The position numbers and the translations under genes are program-made. From assembly GCF_004917065.1 (NCBI RefSeq), contig NZ_SSYA01000002.1, positions 1,322,105 to 1,386,104 of the forward strand: a stretch of DNA of 64,000 bases. The letters are read 5' to 3'. This DNA is from Geomonas ferrireducens (GTDB taxonomy: Bacteria; Desulfobacterota; Desulfuromonadia; Geobacterales; Geobacteraceae). Of the stretch, positions 8,716 through 17,746 are shown one piece after another. Numbering within the stretch: position 1 is the stretch's first letter; the number at the start of each line of letters is the position of its first letter. The notes beneath the pieces were generated by a model. That model searched no databases. It was not told where the DNA came from and saw only the letters and a list, made by a program, of their open reading frames with translations.

Positions 8716-10110
8716 CTAACCGCGCGGGTCCTTAGGGTACCCGAGTCCCTTCCAGTCGATGCGTCCGTTCTCGCCGTGGCAGTGCCGGCACCTGATCGCC
8801 TTTTCCTTCGGCACCACCATGTGGTTCAGCGACCAGACCGTGGTTGTTTCCACCCAGCCGTACTTCCCGCTGTAGGGAAGCCCGGCCGCCTTCATCCCCG
8901 CCTCGATCGCCTTGTTCCAGTCGAAAGTAGCGGAATATGCCGTCTCGCTGTCGGCAGGGCCGAAGATGTTGGGGACGGCTATGATACGGTTTTCCAGGTC
9001 ATAAGGCTGTTTCGCCTTCAGCACCTTGAACGGGAAGATCTTCGACTGCGGATCGGAGCGGTCGCCGCGAGGGGCGGAAAGCCGCACCACCTTGCCGGGA
9101 TCGATCTTGTCACCCATGAAGACCCGCTCCACCGTCCCGTTGTACCACATGTAGGTCGGCACGAGGTCCTTGCCGAGCACCAGCTCGCCGCGCGCCTTGT
9201 CGTAGATCTTGAGCGGGTCTGCCCCCTCGGCGGCGCTCTTACCCGCGGCCGACCAGTCCCACGACAACACCGTCGGGCTTCCCTTGGCGTAGGTCGGGAT
9301 GTGGCAGGTCTGGCAGGCGACGCGCCTCATGTGTATGTTCAGGATCCTGATGGCGTGGACGTCACCCTTGTGACAGTCGGTGCACCCCATGGCGCGGGGA
9401 CCGGAGCCGGGCGAAACGGAAATTGCCTCCCCCTTAACGTCGTGGTCAGGCGCTTTGTGGCAGGACTCGCAGGTGAGCCCCTTTGCCCCCATGTGCACGT
9501 CGTAGTCGCCGCTCGGATTGGCAAGGGTCGAGTCGAGGTCGCCGTGCTTGTAGTTGTCACCGCCGCCGCTGTAGAAGTGGCAGGCGCCGCAAGCCGCACG
9601 CGAGGGGCGCTCTATGGAACGCGCCGCGGCGAGGAGGTCGACAGGCTCCCACACCTTTCCCGGCGGGAATTCCTTTTTCTCTCCCTGGTAGACCGGGTGT
9701 CCCGATCCCAGCGGGAACTTCTTGTAGGCGCCGTTCGTCTCGTGACAGACGAGACAATCTATATTGTCGGTGTTGCCGAAATCGAAGGTGTTGTCCTTCC
9801 ACCCGTAACCGGCGTGGCAACTGGTGCATGCGGAAAGGTTGGACGGGACGGCGAGACAGAAGGAATTGCCCAGGGCGTTCTTCTTGCCGAAGTCGACGGT
9901 CTTGCCGTTGATCGTCTGCTTCTTGCCCCAGTTCCAGTGCACCGTCTGCATGATCTGTTTGGTCAGCTTGTCATGGCAACCGGCGCAGGTCTTGGTCACC
10001 TCGGGGCCGCTTTTGAAAGGTTCGGAGAAGAACCGATGCGTCCCTTTCAACGAGGCATCCGAGGTGGAAGCACAGACCAGCACCAGAAGCAGCAGCAGGT
10101 ATTTCCTCAT
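8716..10110 (-). CDS. Octaheme c-type cytochrome, tetrathionate-reductase (OTR) family
   Basis: Periplasmic multiheme enzyme of 464 residues. A signal peptide (MRKYLLLLLVLVCASTSDA) is followed by exactly eight CXXCH haem sites: CAGCH, CTSCH, CLVCH, CGACH, CESCH, CTDCH, CQTCH and CRHCH. Number, spacing and overall length fit the octaheme tetrathionate reductase family, first described in Shewanella, whose members reduce tetrathionate, nitrite or hydroxylamine in vitro with a lysine-ligated active-site haem. Which Lys plays that part here cannot be read safely. The physiological substrate is unknown. I place the start at 10110, directly before the signal peptide; a longer frame extends 41 codons upstream without signal-like sequence. 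It is divergent from metE and stands alone, so its electron donor must come from elsewhere. Confidence 0.85.
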   Translation of the reverse strand: MRKYLLLLLVLVCASTSDASLKGTHRFFSEPFKSGPEVTKTCAGCHDKLTKQIMQTVHWNWGKKQTINGKTVDFGKKNALGNSFCLAVPSNLSACTSCHAGYGWKDNTFDFGNTDNIDCLVCHETNGAYKKFPLGSGHPVYQGEKKEFPPGKVWEPVDLLAAARSIERPSRAACGACHFYSGGGDNYKHGDLDSTLANPSGDYDVHMGAKGLTCESCHKAPDHDVKGEAISVSPGSGPRAMGCTDCHKGDVHAIRILNIHMRRVACQTCHIPTYAKGSPTVLSWDWSAAGKSAAEGADPLKIYDKARGELVLGKDLVPTYMWYNGTVERVFMGDKIDPGKVVRLSAPRGDRSDPQSKIFPFKVLKAKQPYDLENRIIAVPNIFGPADSETAYSATFDWNKAIEAGMKAAGLPYSGKYGWVETTTVWSLNHMVVPKEKAIRCRHCHGENGRIDWKGLGYPKDPRG

Positions 10111-10412
10111 GATGTATTGGACCCCGCGATCAGTATGATTGGCGACCCGCCCGCCCGAGGCATGCGGACGGTAAAGAACCGGGAACACATTATATTTGAT
10201 GCCGGACGTAGTCAATGACAAATTGCGCCACAACGGTCATAAGCCGCAGAAGTGCCTTCCCTTGTGACTGGCTTGCCGGTCCGGCATCTGACAACGCATA
10301 AGGCCTTCCCCCTCTTTAAGCTGCACATCGCGCCGAAGATGTTAAAATGTTCAACTTGTCGGACAACGGCACCTTGTTACCAGTCATAGACAGATAATAG
10401 GAGAAACAAGTT
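10111..10412. other. Divergent intergenic region between the octaheme cytochrome and metE
   Basis: This 302-bp stretch must carry both promoters. It contains a short inverted repeat TTGTCGGACAA at about 10357 and a metE Shine-Dalgarno AGGAGAAA just before 10413. I see no cobalamin or SAM riboswitch core and no clear promoter hexamers. Confidence 0.4.
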
Positions 10413-12719
10413 ATGGCGGTGCTTGCTACAGTGTTAGGTCACCCGAGAATAGGCATAGCGCGGGATCTGAAAAAGGCGCTCGAGGCGTACTGGAGCGGCG
10501 CCACTCCGGCGGAGTCGCTCCTGGCAACGTCCCAGGAGATCCGCAGCCGTCACTGGCACTACATGAAGGAAGCGGGGCTCGACCAGATTCCGTGCAACGA
10601 CTTCTCCCTTTACGACCACATGCTGGACATGGCGGTAACGGTCGGAGCGGTCCCGCCGCGCTTTGCCGGAATCGCCACGCCACTGAACCGCTACTTTGCC
10701 ATGGCGCGCGGCATCCAGGACCGCGGCGCCGGGATCGACCTTTCCCCCCTCGAGATGACCAAGTGGTTCGACACGAACTACCATTACATCGTCCCGGAAC
10801 TGGAACCGAACCAGGCATTCAGGCTGGATCCCACCAAGATCATGGCGGAGCTCGCCGAGGCGCAGGCGCTCGGCATCGCGGTACGCCCCGTCATCCCTGG
10901 ACCGGTTACCTTCCTGAAGCTCTCCAAGTTCGCGGGAGACGCCCCCGCCGGAAGCGACACGCTCGACCTTCTGGAGCGCCTCCTGCCTGTGTACGAGGAG
11001 CTCTTCGCGCTGCTTGCCGGTCACGGGGTCTCTTGGCTTCAGTTGGACGAGCCCGGCCTCTGCTTCGACCTGGACGGCAAAAGCCGGGAAGCCTATCGTT
11101 CCGCCCTCACCCGGTTCGGCGCCTGCCCGAAACGACCGGTGCTGCTGATCGCCACCTACTTCGGCTCGATCGGTGACAACCTCTCACTGGTCACGGCATC
11201 GGGATGCGAGGCGCTGCACATCGATCTCGTCCGCGCCCCGGCCGAACTCGATGCCGTGCTTGCCGCGCTCCCTACGCAGATGAAACTCTCCCTTGGCGTG
11301 GTGGACGGCCGCAACGTCTGGCGCTGCGACCTGGAGCAGGCGCACCGGACGGTCCGGCAGGCCGTAACGAAGCTTGGAAGCGAGCGCGTCATGGTCGCCA
11401 CCTCATGCTCGCTCCTTCACGTTCCGGTCGATCTGGACGCGGAAATGAAGCTCGACCCGGAGCTCAAGAGCTGGATGGCCTTCGCGGCGCAGAAGGTGGC
11501 CGAGGTCAGGGCCCTGGCCGACGCGGCGGAAGGCGAAAAACCGGATGACGCTTTCTGGGGACAGGCCTCGTCGGCGCTGGCAAGAAGGCGCGCGGCCGCG
11601 GCGACCTCCAACCCGGAAGTCAGGCGCCGGGCCGAACAGCTGACCCAGGGGATGCTGCGGCGCACTTCTTCGTTCCCCGCTAGAATCGCCCGTCAGAAGG
11701 AACATTTCGGCCTGCCGCTTCTCCCCACCACCACCATAGGCTCCTTCCCGCAGTCAAAGCAGGTGCGTGAAGCGCGGTCCAAGTGGCGCAGCGGCTCACT
11801 CGACGGTGAAGGGTACGACGCCTTCATGAAGGAAGAGATCAGGCTTTGCGTCGAGAAGCAGGAAAAGCTCGGCCTCGACGTGCTGGTACACGGTGAGTTC
11901 GAACGCACCGACATGGTGGAATACTTCGGAGAGCAGTTGGAAGGTTTCGCCTTCACACAAAACGGCTGGGTGCAGAGCTACGGCTCGCGCTGCGTGAAGC
12001 CGCCGGTGCTCTTCGGAGACGTGGCGCGCCCCCGCCCGATGACCGTCGACTGGAGCCGCTACGCCCAATCACTGAGCGAGCGACCGGTGAAAGGGATGCT
12101 CACCGGCCCGGTCACCATACTGCAGTGGTCCTTCGTGCGCAACGACCAGCCCCGCTCGGAAACCTGCCGGCAGATCGCTTTGGCGCTGCGCGACGAGGTG
12201 GCCGACCTGGAACAGGCGGGGATCGCGATGATCCAGGTGGACGAGCCTGCCATCCGGGAAGGGCTGCCGCTTAGGCGCGGTGAGTGGTCCGCATACCTTG
12301 GGTGGGCTGTGGAGGCGTTCCGTCTCGCCACCTCCGGGGTGAGGGACGAGACCCAGATCCACACCCACATGTGCTACTCGGAGTTCGGCGACATCCTCGC
12401 CTCCATCGTGGCCATGGATGCCGACGTCCTATCCATCGAGTCATCCCGCTCCCGCATGGAGCTTCTGGGGAATTTCCGGCAGCAGGGGTATCCCAACGAC
12501 GTGGGCCCCGGCATCTACGACATCCACTCCCCGCGCGTCCCGTCCATCGAGGAGATGGTCGCGCTGCTGGAGCTCGCCTGCGAGGTCCTTCCCGTGGAAC
12601 GGCTCTGGGTAAACCCGGATTGCGGCCTGAAGACCCGAGGCTGGCCAGAGATCGAGGCGTCACTTGCCAACATGGTGGATGCCGCACGGCAGGTGCGCTT
12701 GCGGCACGCGACCGGCTAG
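10413..12719 (+). CDS. metE: Cobalamin-independent methionine synthase
   Basis: Cytoplasmic enzyme of 768 residues that transfers the methyl group of 5-methyltetrahydropteroyl-polyglutamate to homocysteine, the last step of methionine synthesis, without B12. Full length for the family, with the N-terminal Meth_synt_1 domain (about 1-330) and the C-terminal catalytic domain (about 430-765) beginning [19 protein letters not shown]. The zinc-binding residues are present: His and Cys of HTHMCYSEF, and the late Cys in [11 protein letters not shown]. The conserved SIESSRS segment that holds substrate is also intact. Start supported by AGGAGAAA. A strong terminator follows, so the gene is monocistronic. 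Confidence 0.97.
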   Translation: MAVLATVLGHPRIGIARDLKKALEAYWSGATPAESLLATSQEIRSRHWHYMKEAGLDQIPCNDFSLYDHMLDMAVTVGAVPPRFAGIATPLNRYFAMARGIQDRGAGIDLSPLEMTKWFDTNYHYIVPELEPNQAFRLDPTKIMAELAEAQALGIAVRPVIPGPVTFLKLSKFAGDAPAGSDTLDLLERLLPVYEELFALLAGHGVSWLQLDEPGLCFDLDGKSREAYRSALTRFGACPKRPVLLIATYFGSIGDNLSLVTASGCEALHIDLVRAPAELDAVLAALPTQMKLSLGVVDGRNVWRCDLEQAHRTVRQAVTKLGSERVMVATSCSLLHVPVDLDAEMKLDPELKSWMAFAAQKVAEVRALADAAEGEKPDDAFWGQASSALARRRAAAATSNPEVRRRAEQLTQGMLRRTSSFPARIARQKEHFGLPLLPTTTIGSFPQSKQVREARSKWRSGSLDGEGYDAFMKEEIRLCVEKQEKLGLDVLVHGEFERTDMVEYFGEQLEGFAFTQNGWVQSYGSRCVKPPVLFGDVARPRPMTVDWSRYAQSLSERPVKGMLTGPVTILQWSFVRNDQPRSETCRQIALALRDEVADLEQAGIAMIQVDEPAIREGLPLRRGEWSAYLGWAVEAFRLATSGVRDETQIHTHMCYSEFGDILASIVAMDADVLSIESSRSRMELLGNFRQQGYPNDVGPGIYDIHSPRVPSIEEMVALLELACEVLPVERLWVNPDCGLKTRGWPEIEASLANMVDAARQVRLRHATG

Positions 12720-12749
12720 CAGCGTAACCACGCCCGCACCTTTAACGCA

Positions 12750-12787
12750 AAGAGGGATCGCCGTCATGGCTGATCCCTCTCGTTTTT
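12750..12787 (+). terminator. Intrinsic terminator after metE
   Basis: Stem AGAGGGATC with GATCCCTCT, plus inner GCC/GGC pairs, followed by CGTTTTT. Lies 30 bases past the metE stop. Confidence 0.85.
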
Positions 12788-12832
12788 CCGCTTTAGTCAA
12801 AGCCGCCCTTGCGGCTTCTCACCTGGCGCTTA

Positions 12833-13090
12833 TCAGGCAGCCTTGCGCCCCGCACGTTTTTTCACCTTGCCGACAGCCTCAACGGCGACTTTGGGCGCAA
12901 CCGACGGAACCGGTTTGAATGAGCCCGCCTCCGCCGGCGTCAATTTCTCGTAATGGGAGCATGCGATCTTTCTGACCACCCCGTCGTTGAAATGAATGGA
13001 GACCCACTTCGCCGTGACCTCGACTACCTTGCCAGAGCCCCACTCGACAGCGACACAATGATTCACGACATCCCCGCGCTTGATCGACAT
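12833..13090 (-). CDS. Small DUF3553-like protein with basic tail
   Basis: Protein of 85 residues. The first 50 residues (RGDVVNHCVAVEWGSGKVVE, VSIHFNDGVVRKI) look like a small SH3-like beta barrel of the DUF3553 type, also akin to the KOW/Tudor-like folds found in nucleic-acid-binding proteins. The C-terminal 20 residues are Ala/Lys/Arg rich (KVKKRAGRKAA) and could contact nucleic acid. Function is unknown. Start ATG at 13090 follows a GGGGGAAGAGAT-like purine stretch. It is flanked by unrelated genes. Confidence 0.65.
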   Translation of the reverse strand: MSIKRGDVVNHCVAVEWGSGKVVEVTAKWVSIHFNDGVVRKIACSHYEKLTPAEAGSFKPVPSVAPKVAVEAVGKVKKRAGRKAA

Positions 13091-13318
13091 CTCTTCCCCC
13101 TTTTTGTCTGCAGCATGAAAGGCAACTTACGGCCACGGGGCAGCACCCAATCAACGATTACCCGACTGCATGGTCCCCCCCCATTCCCCACGGACATTTC
13201 GGGAGGCATCGTACCACTTGAGTTGTGACGGCAGACGGATACGCCAGGTTCAGGAGTGGCCAGGAAAGTCGAATCGGCGGTTGAGCCGGGAGGGCGGTGC
13301 GGAGAGGCTTGTAACAAA

Positions 13319-13350
13319 AGTGGCCCCTGGCTTTAACCATTGGGGCCACT
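13319..13350 (-). terminator. Intrinsic terminator of the cold-shock gene
   Basis: Stem GTGGCCCC (13320-13327) and GGGGCCAC (13342-13349), with inner TGG/CCA pairing. Read leftward it ends in TTTTGTT. It lies 30 bases after the stop of the leftward cold-shock gene. Confidence 0.8.
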
Positions 13351-13378
13351 TCCTTTGTGCATAGGCTTGATCGTGCTG

Positions 13379-13579
13379 TTAAACCCTTTGCACGTTGGCG
13401 GCCTGAAGACCTTTCGGCCCCTTCACGACGTCGAACGTCACGCTATCGCCTTCAGCCAGGGATTTGAACCCGTCGCCGCTGATCGCGGAGAAGTGACAGA
13501 AAACATCGTCACCGTTCTCCTGCTCCAGAAAACCAAACCCCTTGCTGTCGTTAAACCATTTTACAGTACCGTTTGCCAT
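13379..13579 (-). CDS. CspA-family cold-shock protein
   Basis: Nucleic-acid chaperone of 66 residues, the normal length of the family. It carries both RNA-binding motifs of the cold-shock domain: RNP1 as KGFGFLEQE and RNP2 as DVFCHFSAI, after the opening [17 protein letters not shown]. The usual VFVH is VFCH here, a Cys at a position usually Val. It is expected to bind single-stranded RNA and melt structure. A good Shine-Dalgarno (GGAGAAAGA) precedes the start at 13579, which excludes the longer upstream frame. The region before it is AT-rich and about 370 bases long, consistent with a structured leader, though I could not identify a cold box. Confidence 0.95.
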   Translation of the reverse strand: MANGTVKWFNDSKGFGFLEQENGDDVFCHFSAISGDGFKSLAEGDSVTFDVVKGPKGLQAANVQRV

Positions 13580-13949
13580 GTGATTCTTTCTCCAAGTGTT
13601 GCTGATTGTGTTCGGCAACGTGCCGAATTTAACGGTCACCGTAACAGCTATGGGTAAGTTAAGCAAGCTATTTAATACATGTGTTTCAGAAATAAATTCG
13701 TCAACGGTAGCTTATTTTAAGCTTTTGCACACAAAATCACAAAGAGTAATATGGACTTAACCATGCATAATGTCCTATGCAAACGGCAACTTGTGAGACA
13801 AATAAATGATCCGAATCTGAAAAAATTGAAACTGCTTGCTATTTGAATGACGGTAATTCAGTATGACCGGACGGCTTAATTCAAAAGCCGTGCGGGAAAA
13901 AACGTTATCCGCACGGCACGAAACGCATCTTTTTTGTGAAGGAGCGCCC
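13580..13949. other. AT-rich intergenic region
   Basis: This 370-bp stretch separates the divergent cold-shock and small charged-protein genes and is far richer in A and T than its surroundings. It should contain both promoters and the cold-shock leader. I see no gene, tRNA or recognisable riboswitch in it. Confidence 0.4.
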
Positions 13950-14111
13950 ATGGCACATACTAATTTCAAGTTTCAGAAGCGTCAAAAAGAATTGGACCGG
14001 AAAAAGAAACAGGACGAAAAGGCGCTGCGCAAGCAGCAAAAGGACACCGATCCTGAGGCCGAGGCTGAAGCTGAAGATTCGCCCATGGCGGACACCGAGA
14101 TCACGGCGTAA
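13950..14111 (+). CDS. Very small, highly charged hypothetical protein
   Basis: Protein of 53 residues, MAHTNFKFQKRQKELDRKKK at the start, then a basic helix and an acidic tail rich in Glu and Asp (EAEAEAEDSP). No Cys, no membrane part. A strong Shine-Dalgarno (GAAGGAG) precedes the ATG at 13950, the best support that it is expressed; a longer frame from 13863 lacks one. It is 23 bases ahead of the acyltransferase gene and may share its transcript. I do not recognise a named family; the charge pattern suggests a nucleic-acid or ribosome contact, which is a guess. Confidence 0.6.
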   Translation: MAHTNFKFQKRQKELDRKKKQDEKALRKQQKDTDPEAEAEAEDSPMADTEITA

Positions 14112-14134
14112 CGAAGCACCTTCTGGAGATGTCA

Positions 14135-15049
14135 ATGGGTGAACTGTTTTGGAAGGTTCAGGCGGCAGTCTTTTACTGTCTCACCTTGGTCGGCGCGCTG
14201 ATACCGGTTGCGGCAACCGAACGTGGGGGAGCCGTGGTCGGGTCGGTCATCTGGCGAATTTTACCCAAGCGCCGGGACATCGTTCAGGACAACCTGAAAG
14301 AGGCACTTGGTTACCTCGGTGCCCACCCTCTCTGGTGCGTTCCCGGCAGCGGGACAGCCCCACTCGCCGCGCAGACTTACGGCAACCTCGGCACGTCGCT
14401 TATCGAGGTCTGCAAGCTCTACCACGGTCGCGGCGAGCACCTCATCGCCGACATCGAACTTAGGGGGCTTGAGCACTACGAAGCGGCGAGGGCGAGAAAC
14501 AAAGGGGTCATCTGCTTCAGCGGACACTGCGGGAACTGGGAGTTGATGGCCCTCGCTTTGGGGCGCCTATTGGGCGACGGCGCCGTAGTGGCAAAGCGCC
14601 AGAACAACCCTCACTTCAACCGCATGGTAGAACGGATGCGCATGAGCTACAACAGCCGCGTGATCTACAAGAAGGGGGCCTTCCGGGGCATCCTTTCCGC
14701 TTTGCGTTCCGGCGATATGGTGGGGATCCTCGCGGATCAGGCTGCCTCGCACGAAGACGGCGTGCTGGTGAGCGTGATGGGGCGCAAGGCCTGGGCCTCC
14801 AAGGCTCCGGTGTTACTGGCCCGCAAAAGCGGCGCCCCGCTGCTCCCCGTCTTCATACACCGAGAGGGAGACCACCACGTGATCACCTTTTACCCTGAGC
14901 ACACCTTCAGCGGAGACATGAGCGACTGCGGCATCCAGAAGGAAACGCAGGCGCTGTCGCACTACGTGGAGAATTTCGTGGCCGCGCACCCGGCGCAATG
15001 GTATTGGATGCACCGGCGCTGGAAGCGGGCCGGACAGGCTTGGGTCTGA
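14135..15049 (+). CDS. LpxL/HtrB-type lysophospholipid (lipid A) acyltransferase
   Basis: Inner-membrane enzyme of 304 residues. One N-terminal hydrophobic helix (about 8-28) anchors a cytoplasmic acyltransferase domain. The catalytic HX4E motif is present in FSGHCGNWELM, followed by the substrate region ARQ-like AKRQNNPHFNRMVERMR and the GILADQAA segment typical of late lipid A acyltransferases. It probably adds a secondary acyl chain to a lipid A precursor. The exact acceptor and acyl length cannot be inferred. The ATG at 14135 has GGAG at the right distance; a second ATG two codons earlier is too close to it. It follows the small charged gene. Confidence 0.85.
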   Translation: MGELFWKVQAAVFYCLTLVGALIPVAATERGGAVVGSVIWRILPKRRDIVQDNLKEALGYLGAHPLWCVPGSGTAPLAAQTYGNLGTSLIEVCKLYHGRGEHLIADIELRGLEHYEAARARNKGVICFSGHCGNWELMALALGRLLGDGAVVAKRQNNPHFNRMVERMRMSYNSRVIYKKGAFRGILSALRSGDMVGILADQAASHEDGVLVSVMGRKAWASKAPVLLARKSGAPLLPVFIHREGDHHVITFYPEHTFSGDMSDCGIQKETQALSHYVENFVAAHPAQWYWMHRRWKRAGQAWV

Positions 15050-15061
15050 TCCGAACGCAAA

Positions 15062-15097
15062 GAAGGGACCAACCCGCAGGCTGGTCCCTTCTTCGTT
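15062..15097. terminator. Bidirectional intrinsic terminator
   Basis: Perfect 10-bp stem GAAGGGACCA (15062-15071) and TGGTCCCTTC (15082-15091). It sits between the convergent acyltransferase and cupin genes, with modest T runs on both sides. Confidence 0.8.
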
Positions 15098-15125
15098 CAT
15101 GCCTCCATGGAGGTTATATCCTCTT

Positions 15126-15587
15126 CTACTGTCCGCCCTTCACCGTGTACAGCGTCCATGGCCCGCGCGTTGAGATCTGCACAACGGTCTCCTCGTCGAC
15201 CCAGGCGTTGTGGACCGTCTTCGGTTTGATTGAGAAGTAACTCCCCGCCGGGAGCAGGACCGGGTTTTCCTGCGTCGTGCCCATGGCCAGCTTGATGTTC
15301 CCGGAAATCACCGTCACCCTCTCGACGTTGTCATGGAAATGCGGTGCTATCCGCGTCCCCGCCGGCAGCTTGATCCTCGCCACGAAGAATCCCCGTTTGG
15401 AGAGGTCCCCCTCCAGCACGGCCATCTGCGCGCCCGGAATGGCCGGGGGACCTGCCTGCCACTGTATGTCGTTCGGTACCACGATGATCGTTTTTACCGC
15501 CGACTGCGCCATCTTCTTCTCGTGCGCGGCACCGCTTCCGGCCAGCGAAAAGAAGATCACCATCATAAGTAACATCATCCTTTTCAT
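15126..15587 (-). CDS. Exported cupin-domain protein
   Basis: Protein of 153 residues with a signal peptide (MKRMMLLMMVIFFSLAGSGAA). The rest is a single cupin barrel: the first motif holds PAGTRIAPHFHDNVERVTVI with two histidines and a glutamate for metal binding, and the second is YFSIKPKTVHNAWVDEET with the last histidine. It therefore should bind a divalent metal in the periplasm. Cupins of this type range from enzymes to ligand-binding proteins, so no reaction is assigned. Start supported by AGGAGGACAAC. The gene is alone, convergent with the acyltransferase gene. Confidence 0.85.
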   Translation of the reverse strand: MKRMMLLMMVIFFSLAGSGAAHEKKMAQSAVKTIIVVPNDIQWQAGPPAIPGAQMAVLEGDLSKRGFFVARIKLPAGTRIAPHFHDNVERVTVISGNIKLAMGTTQENPVLLPAGSYFSIKPKTVHNAWVDEETVVQISTRGPWTLYTVKGGQ

Positions 15588-15782
15588 GTTGTCCTCCTAT
15601 TGCCTCCTAAACAGCCTTATACCGCTGATTTTTCTCCTACATGCCACCATTTTACCTACCGCGGCTCCCATCACGCCACACAAAACGACATGAGCAAGGC
15701 TTGCGGGCGGCTCCGTCCGAAAAAAATTCTTTACACGACCCACAAATATGAATAAAATTCGTCAGGAAAGGTGTAAACAAGA

Positions 15783-16244
15783 ATGTTCGACGAAATAGAC
15801 ATCCACATACTGGAAATCCTTCAGGAGAAGGCGAGGATTCCCAACGCCGAAGTCGCAAGGCAGGTCGGCATGGCGCCATCGGCGGTGCTGGAGCGCATCC
15901 GCAAGCTGGAGGAGCGCGGCATCATCGAGGGGTACGAGGTGCGGCTGAACCCGGCCTGCTTCCACCAGGGGCTCTCCGCTTTCGTGCAGGTGGAAAGCGA
16001 CGGCGCGGCGACGGCACAGGCACTCGCCGAGATCACCTCGGTCCAGGAGGTGCACCAGGTGGTAGGTCCGGACGGGTTCCTCGTCAAGCTGAGAACCGCC
16101 GATCACACCACCCTCGCCAGGATACTCGGGGAGATCAGAGCCCTCGAGGGGGTCAGGTCGATCAGAACACAGGTGGTCCTGGAAACGGTGAAGGAGACCA
16201 GGCGGGTGGATCTTACCGAACACAACGGCAACGGCCGTCACTGA
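15783..16244 (+). CDS. Lrp/AsnC family transcriptional regulator
   Basis: DNA-binding regulator of 153 residues. The N-terminal helix-turn-helix (about 1-60) reads LDIHILEILQEKARI-like with NAEVARQVGMAPSAVLERIRKL as recognition helix region, and the C-terminal RAM domain (about 70-140) binds amino acids and drives oligomerisation. It lies 52 bases before, and on the same strand as, a diaminopimelate-decarboxylase-like gene, so amino-acid-responsive control of that gene is likely (inference). Start ATG at 15783 follows AGGAAAGG at a somewhat long distance. Confidence 0.93.
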   Translation: MFDEIDIHILEILQEKARIPNAEVARQVGMAPSAVLERIRKLEERGIIEGYEVRLNPACFHQGLSAFVQVESDGAATAQALAEITSVQEVHQVVGPDGFLVKLRTADHTTLARILGEIRALEGVRSIRTQVVLETVKETRRVDLTEHNGNGRH

Positions 16245-16296
16245 TATATCGAACGCAACAGAAACCATCTAAAAACTGCGAAGGAGAATCCCGATC

Positions 16297-17556
16297 ATGC
16301 CGATGTCCGCTTCTTTCAAAGACCGCCTGTTTCCCAGGCTCCCCGAGATCGACAAGCACTTCAACACCCCGTTCCACATCTACGATGAAAAAGGTATCAG
16401 GGAAACCGGCGCAGGCCTCGTCAAGGCCTTCTCCAGCATCCCCGGTTTCCGCGAGTTCTTCGCGGTCAAGGCGCTCCCGAACCGCGAGATCCTGAAGCTC
16501 ATGAAAGAAATGGGCTTCGGCTTCGACTGCAGTTCGATCCCGGAAGTGATCCTCGCTCGTGAACTGGGCGCAAAGCCCGAGGACATCATGTTCACCTCCA
16601 ACAACACGAGCCGTGAGGAGTTCGACTTCGCGGCCAAGGACGGCGGCTGCATCCTGAACCTCGACGACATCTCCCTCGTGGACAAGGTGCCGGTCTTCCC
16701 CGAGCTCATCTGCTTCCGCTACAACCCGGGCCCGCGCCGCACCGGCAACGTCATCATCGGCAACCCCGAGGAGGCGAAATACGGCGTCTCCCACGAGCAG
16801 GTGGTCGAGGCGTACCGTAAGGCCAAAGAGCGCGGCGCCACCCGTTTCGGCCTGCACACCATGGTCGCCTCCAACGAACTCGACTACACCTATATCGTCG
16901 AGACGGCGCGTATGGTGCTCGAGGTGGCAGAAGAGGTCGAGGCGGCCCTCGGCATCACCTTCGAGTTCGTGAACATCGGCGGCGGCTTCGGCATCCCCTA
17001 CCGCCCGGACCAGAAGGCGCTCGACCTGAACACCATGTCCGGCGAGATCACCGCGCTCTTCAACGCATTCCGCGAGCGCCACGGCCACGCACCCGCGATG
17101 TTCATGGAGAGCGGCCGTTTCATGACCGGCCCGCACGGCGTCCTGGTCTCCACCGCCATCAACAGCAAGGACACCTACAGAAAGTACATCGGCCTCGACG
17201 CCTGCATGTCCTCGCTCATGCGCCCGGCGCTCTACGGCTCCTACCACCACATCGACGTCCTCGGCAAAGACGGCGTTGAGCGCAGCGAGGTCTACGACGT
17301 GGTCGGCTCGCTGTGCGAGAACAACGACAAGTTCGCCATCCAGCGCGAGCTTCCCCCGATCGAGGACGGCGACCTGGTGGTGATCCACGACTCCGGCGCC
17401 CACGGTCACGCCATGGGCTTCCAGTACAACGGTCGTCTCCGCCCGAAGGAGCTCATGCTGCGCGCCGACGGCAGCGTCGAGCTGATCCGCCGCGCCGAGA
17501 CCCTGGAGGACTACTTCGCCACCTATAACTTCGAGCCGAGCGTGCTGAAGCCGTAG
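16297..17556 (+). CDS. Fold III PLP decarboxylase, diaminopimelate decarboxylase-like
   Basis: Cytoplasmic enzyme of 419 residues of the alanine-racemase-fold decarboxylases (lysA/ornithine decarboxylase group). The PLP-binding lysine lies in FFAVKALPN (about residue 54), the phosphate-binding glycine loop in NIGGGFGIPY, and the C-terminal barrel has MESGRFMTGPHG, DACMSSLMRPALYGSYHH and a late YNGRLRP. The substrate-defining pieces differ from textbook LysA (for instance AVKALPN rather than ALKAN), and Geobacter genomes also carry a standard lysA, so this may be a second enzyme acting on another diamino acid. An Lrp regulator directly upstream and a strong terminator downstream make a simple two-gene unit. 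Start supported by AAGGAG. Confidence 0.8.
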   Translation: MPMSASFKDRLFPRLPEIDKHFNTPFHIYDEKGIRETGAGLVKAFSSIPGFREFFAVKALPNREILKLMKEMGFGFDCSSIPEVILARELGAKPEDIMFTSNNTSREEFDFAAKDGGCILNLDDISLVDKVPVFPELICFRYNPGPRRTGNVIIGNPEEAKYGVSHEQVVEAYRKAKERGATRFGLHTMVASNELDYTYIVETARMVLEVAEEVEAALGITFEFVNIGGGFGIPYRPDQKALDLNTMSGEITALFNAFRERHGHAPAMFMESGRFMTGPHGVLVSTAINSKDTYRKYIGLDACMSSLMRPALYGSYHHIDVLGKDGVERSEVYDVVGSLCENNDKFAIQRELPPIEDGDLVVIHDSGAHGHAMGFQYNGRLRPKELMLRADGSVELIRRAETLEDYFATYNFEPSVLKP

Positions 17557-17600
17557 GCTTCCTGATGCGCTGACAGAAGGGGTCCATCTCCGGAAACAAC

Positions 17601-17632
17601 AAAGGCACCCGCCATCGTGGGTGCCTTTTTCA
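17601..17632 (+). terminator. Intrinsic terminator after the decarboxylase
   Basis: Stem AAAGGCACCC (17601-17610) with GGGTGCCTTT (17619-17628) and a T run behind it. Confidence 0.9.
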
Positions 17633-17746
17633 TTGCTGCTCGTAAATAACATCCGTCTCTTGCGCCGGGGCATTTGCGAGCCTGGAGGATCCCACTCCCC
17701 CTTGCAGCTCCCCCCAAAGCCCCTTCCATCAAGCGAGGGAGCCGTA

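Noticed and set aside
8776..10218. Rightward 480-codon frame opposite the octaheme cytochrome
   Set aside because: Shadow; the minus strand has a signal peptide and eight haem sites.
10111..10412. Cobalamin or SAM riboswitch before metE
   Set aside because: No B12-box-like or SAM core motifs found in the leader.
16213..17673. Leftward 486-codon frame opposite the decarboxylase
   Set aside because: Low-complexity Val/Glu/Asp-rich sequence typical of an antisense shadow in GC-rich DNA; the + strand has a full PLP enzyme.
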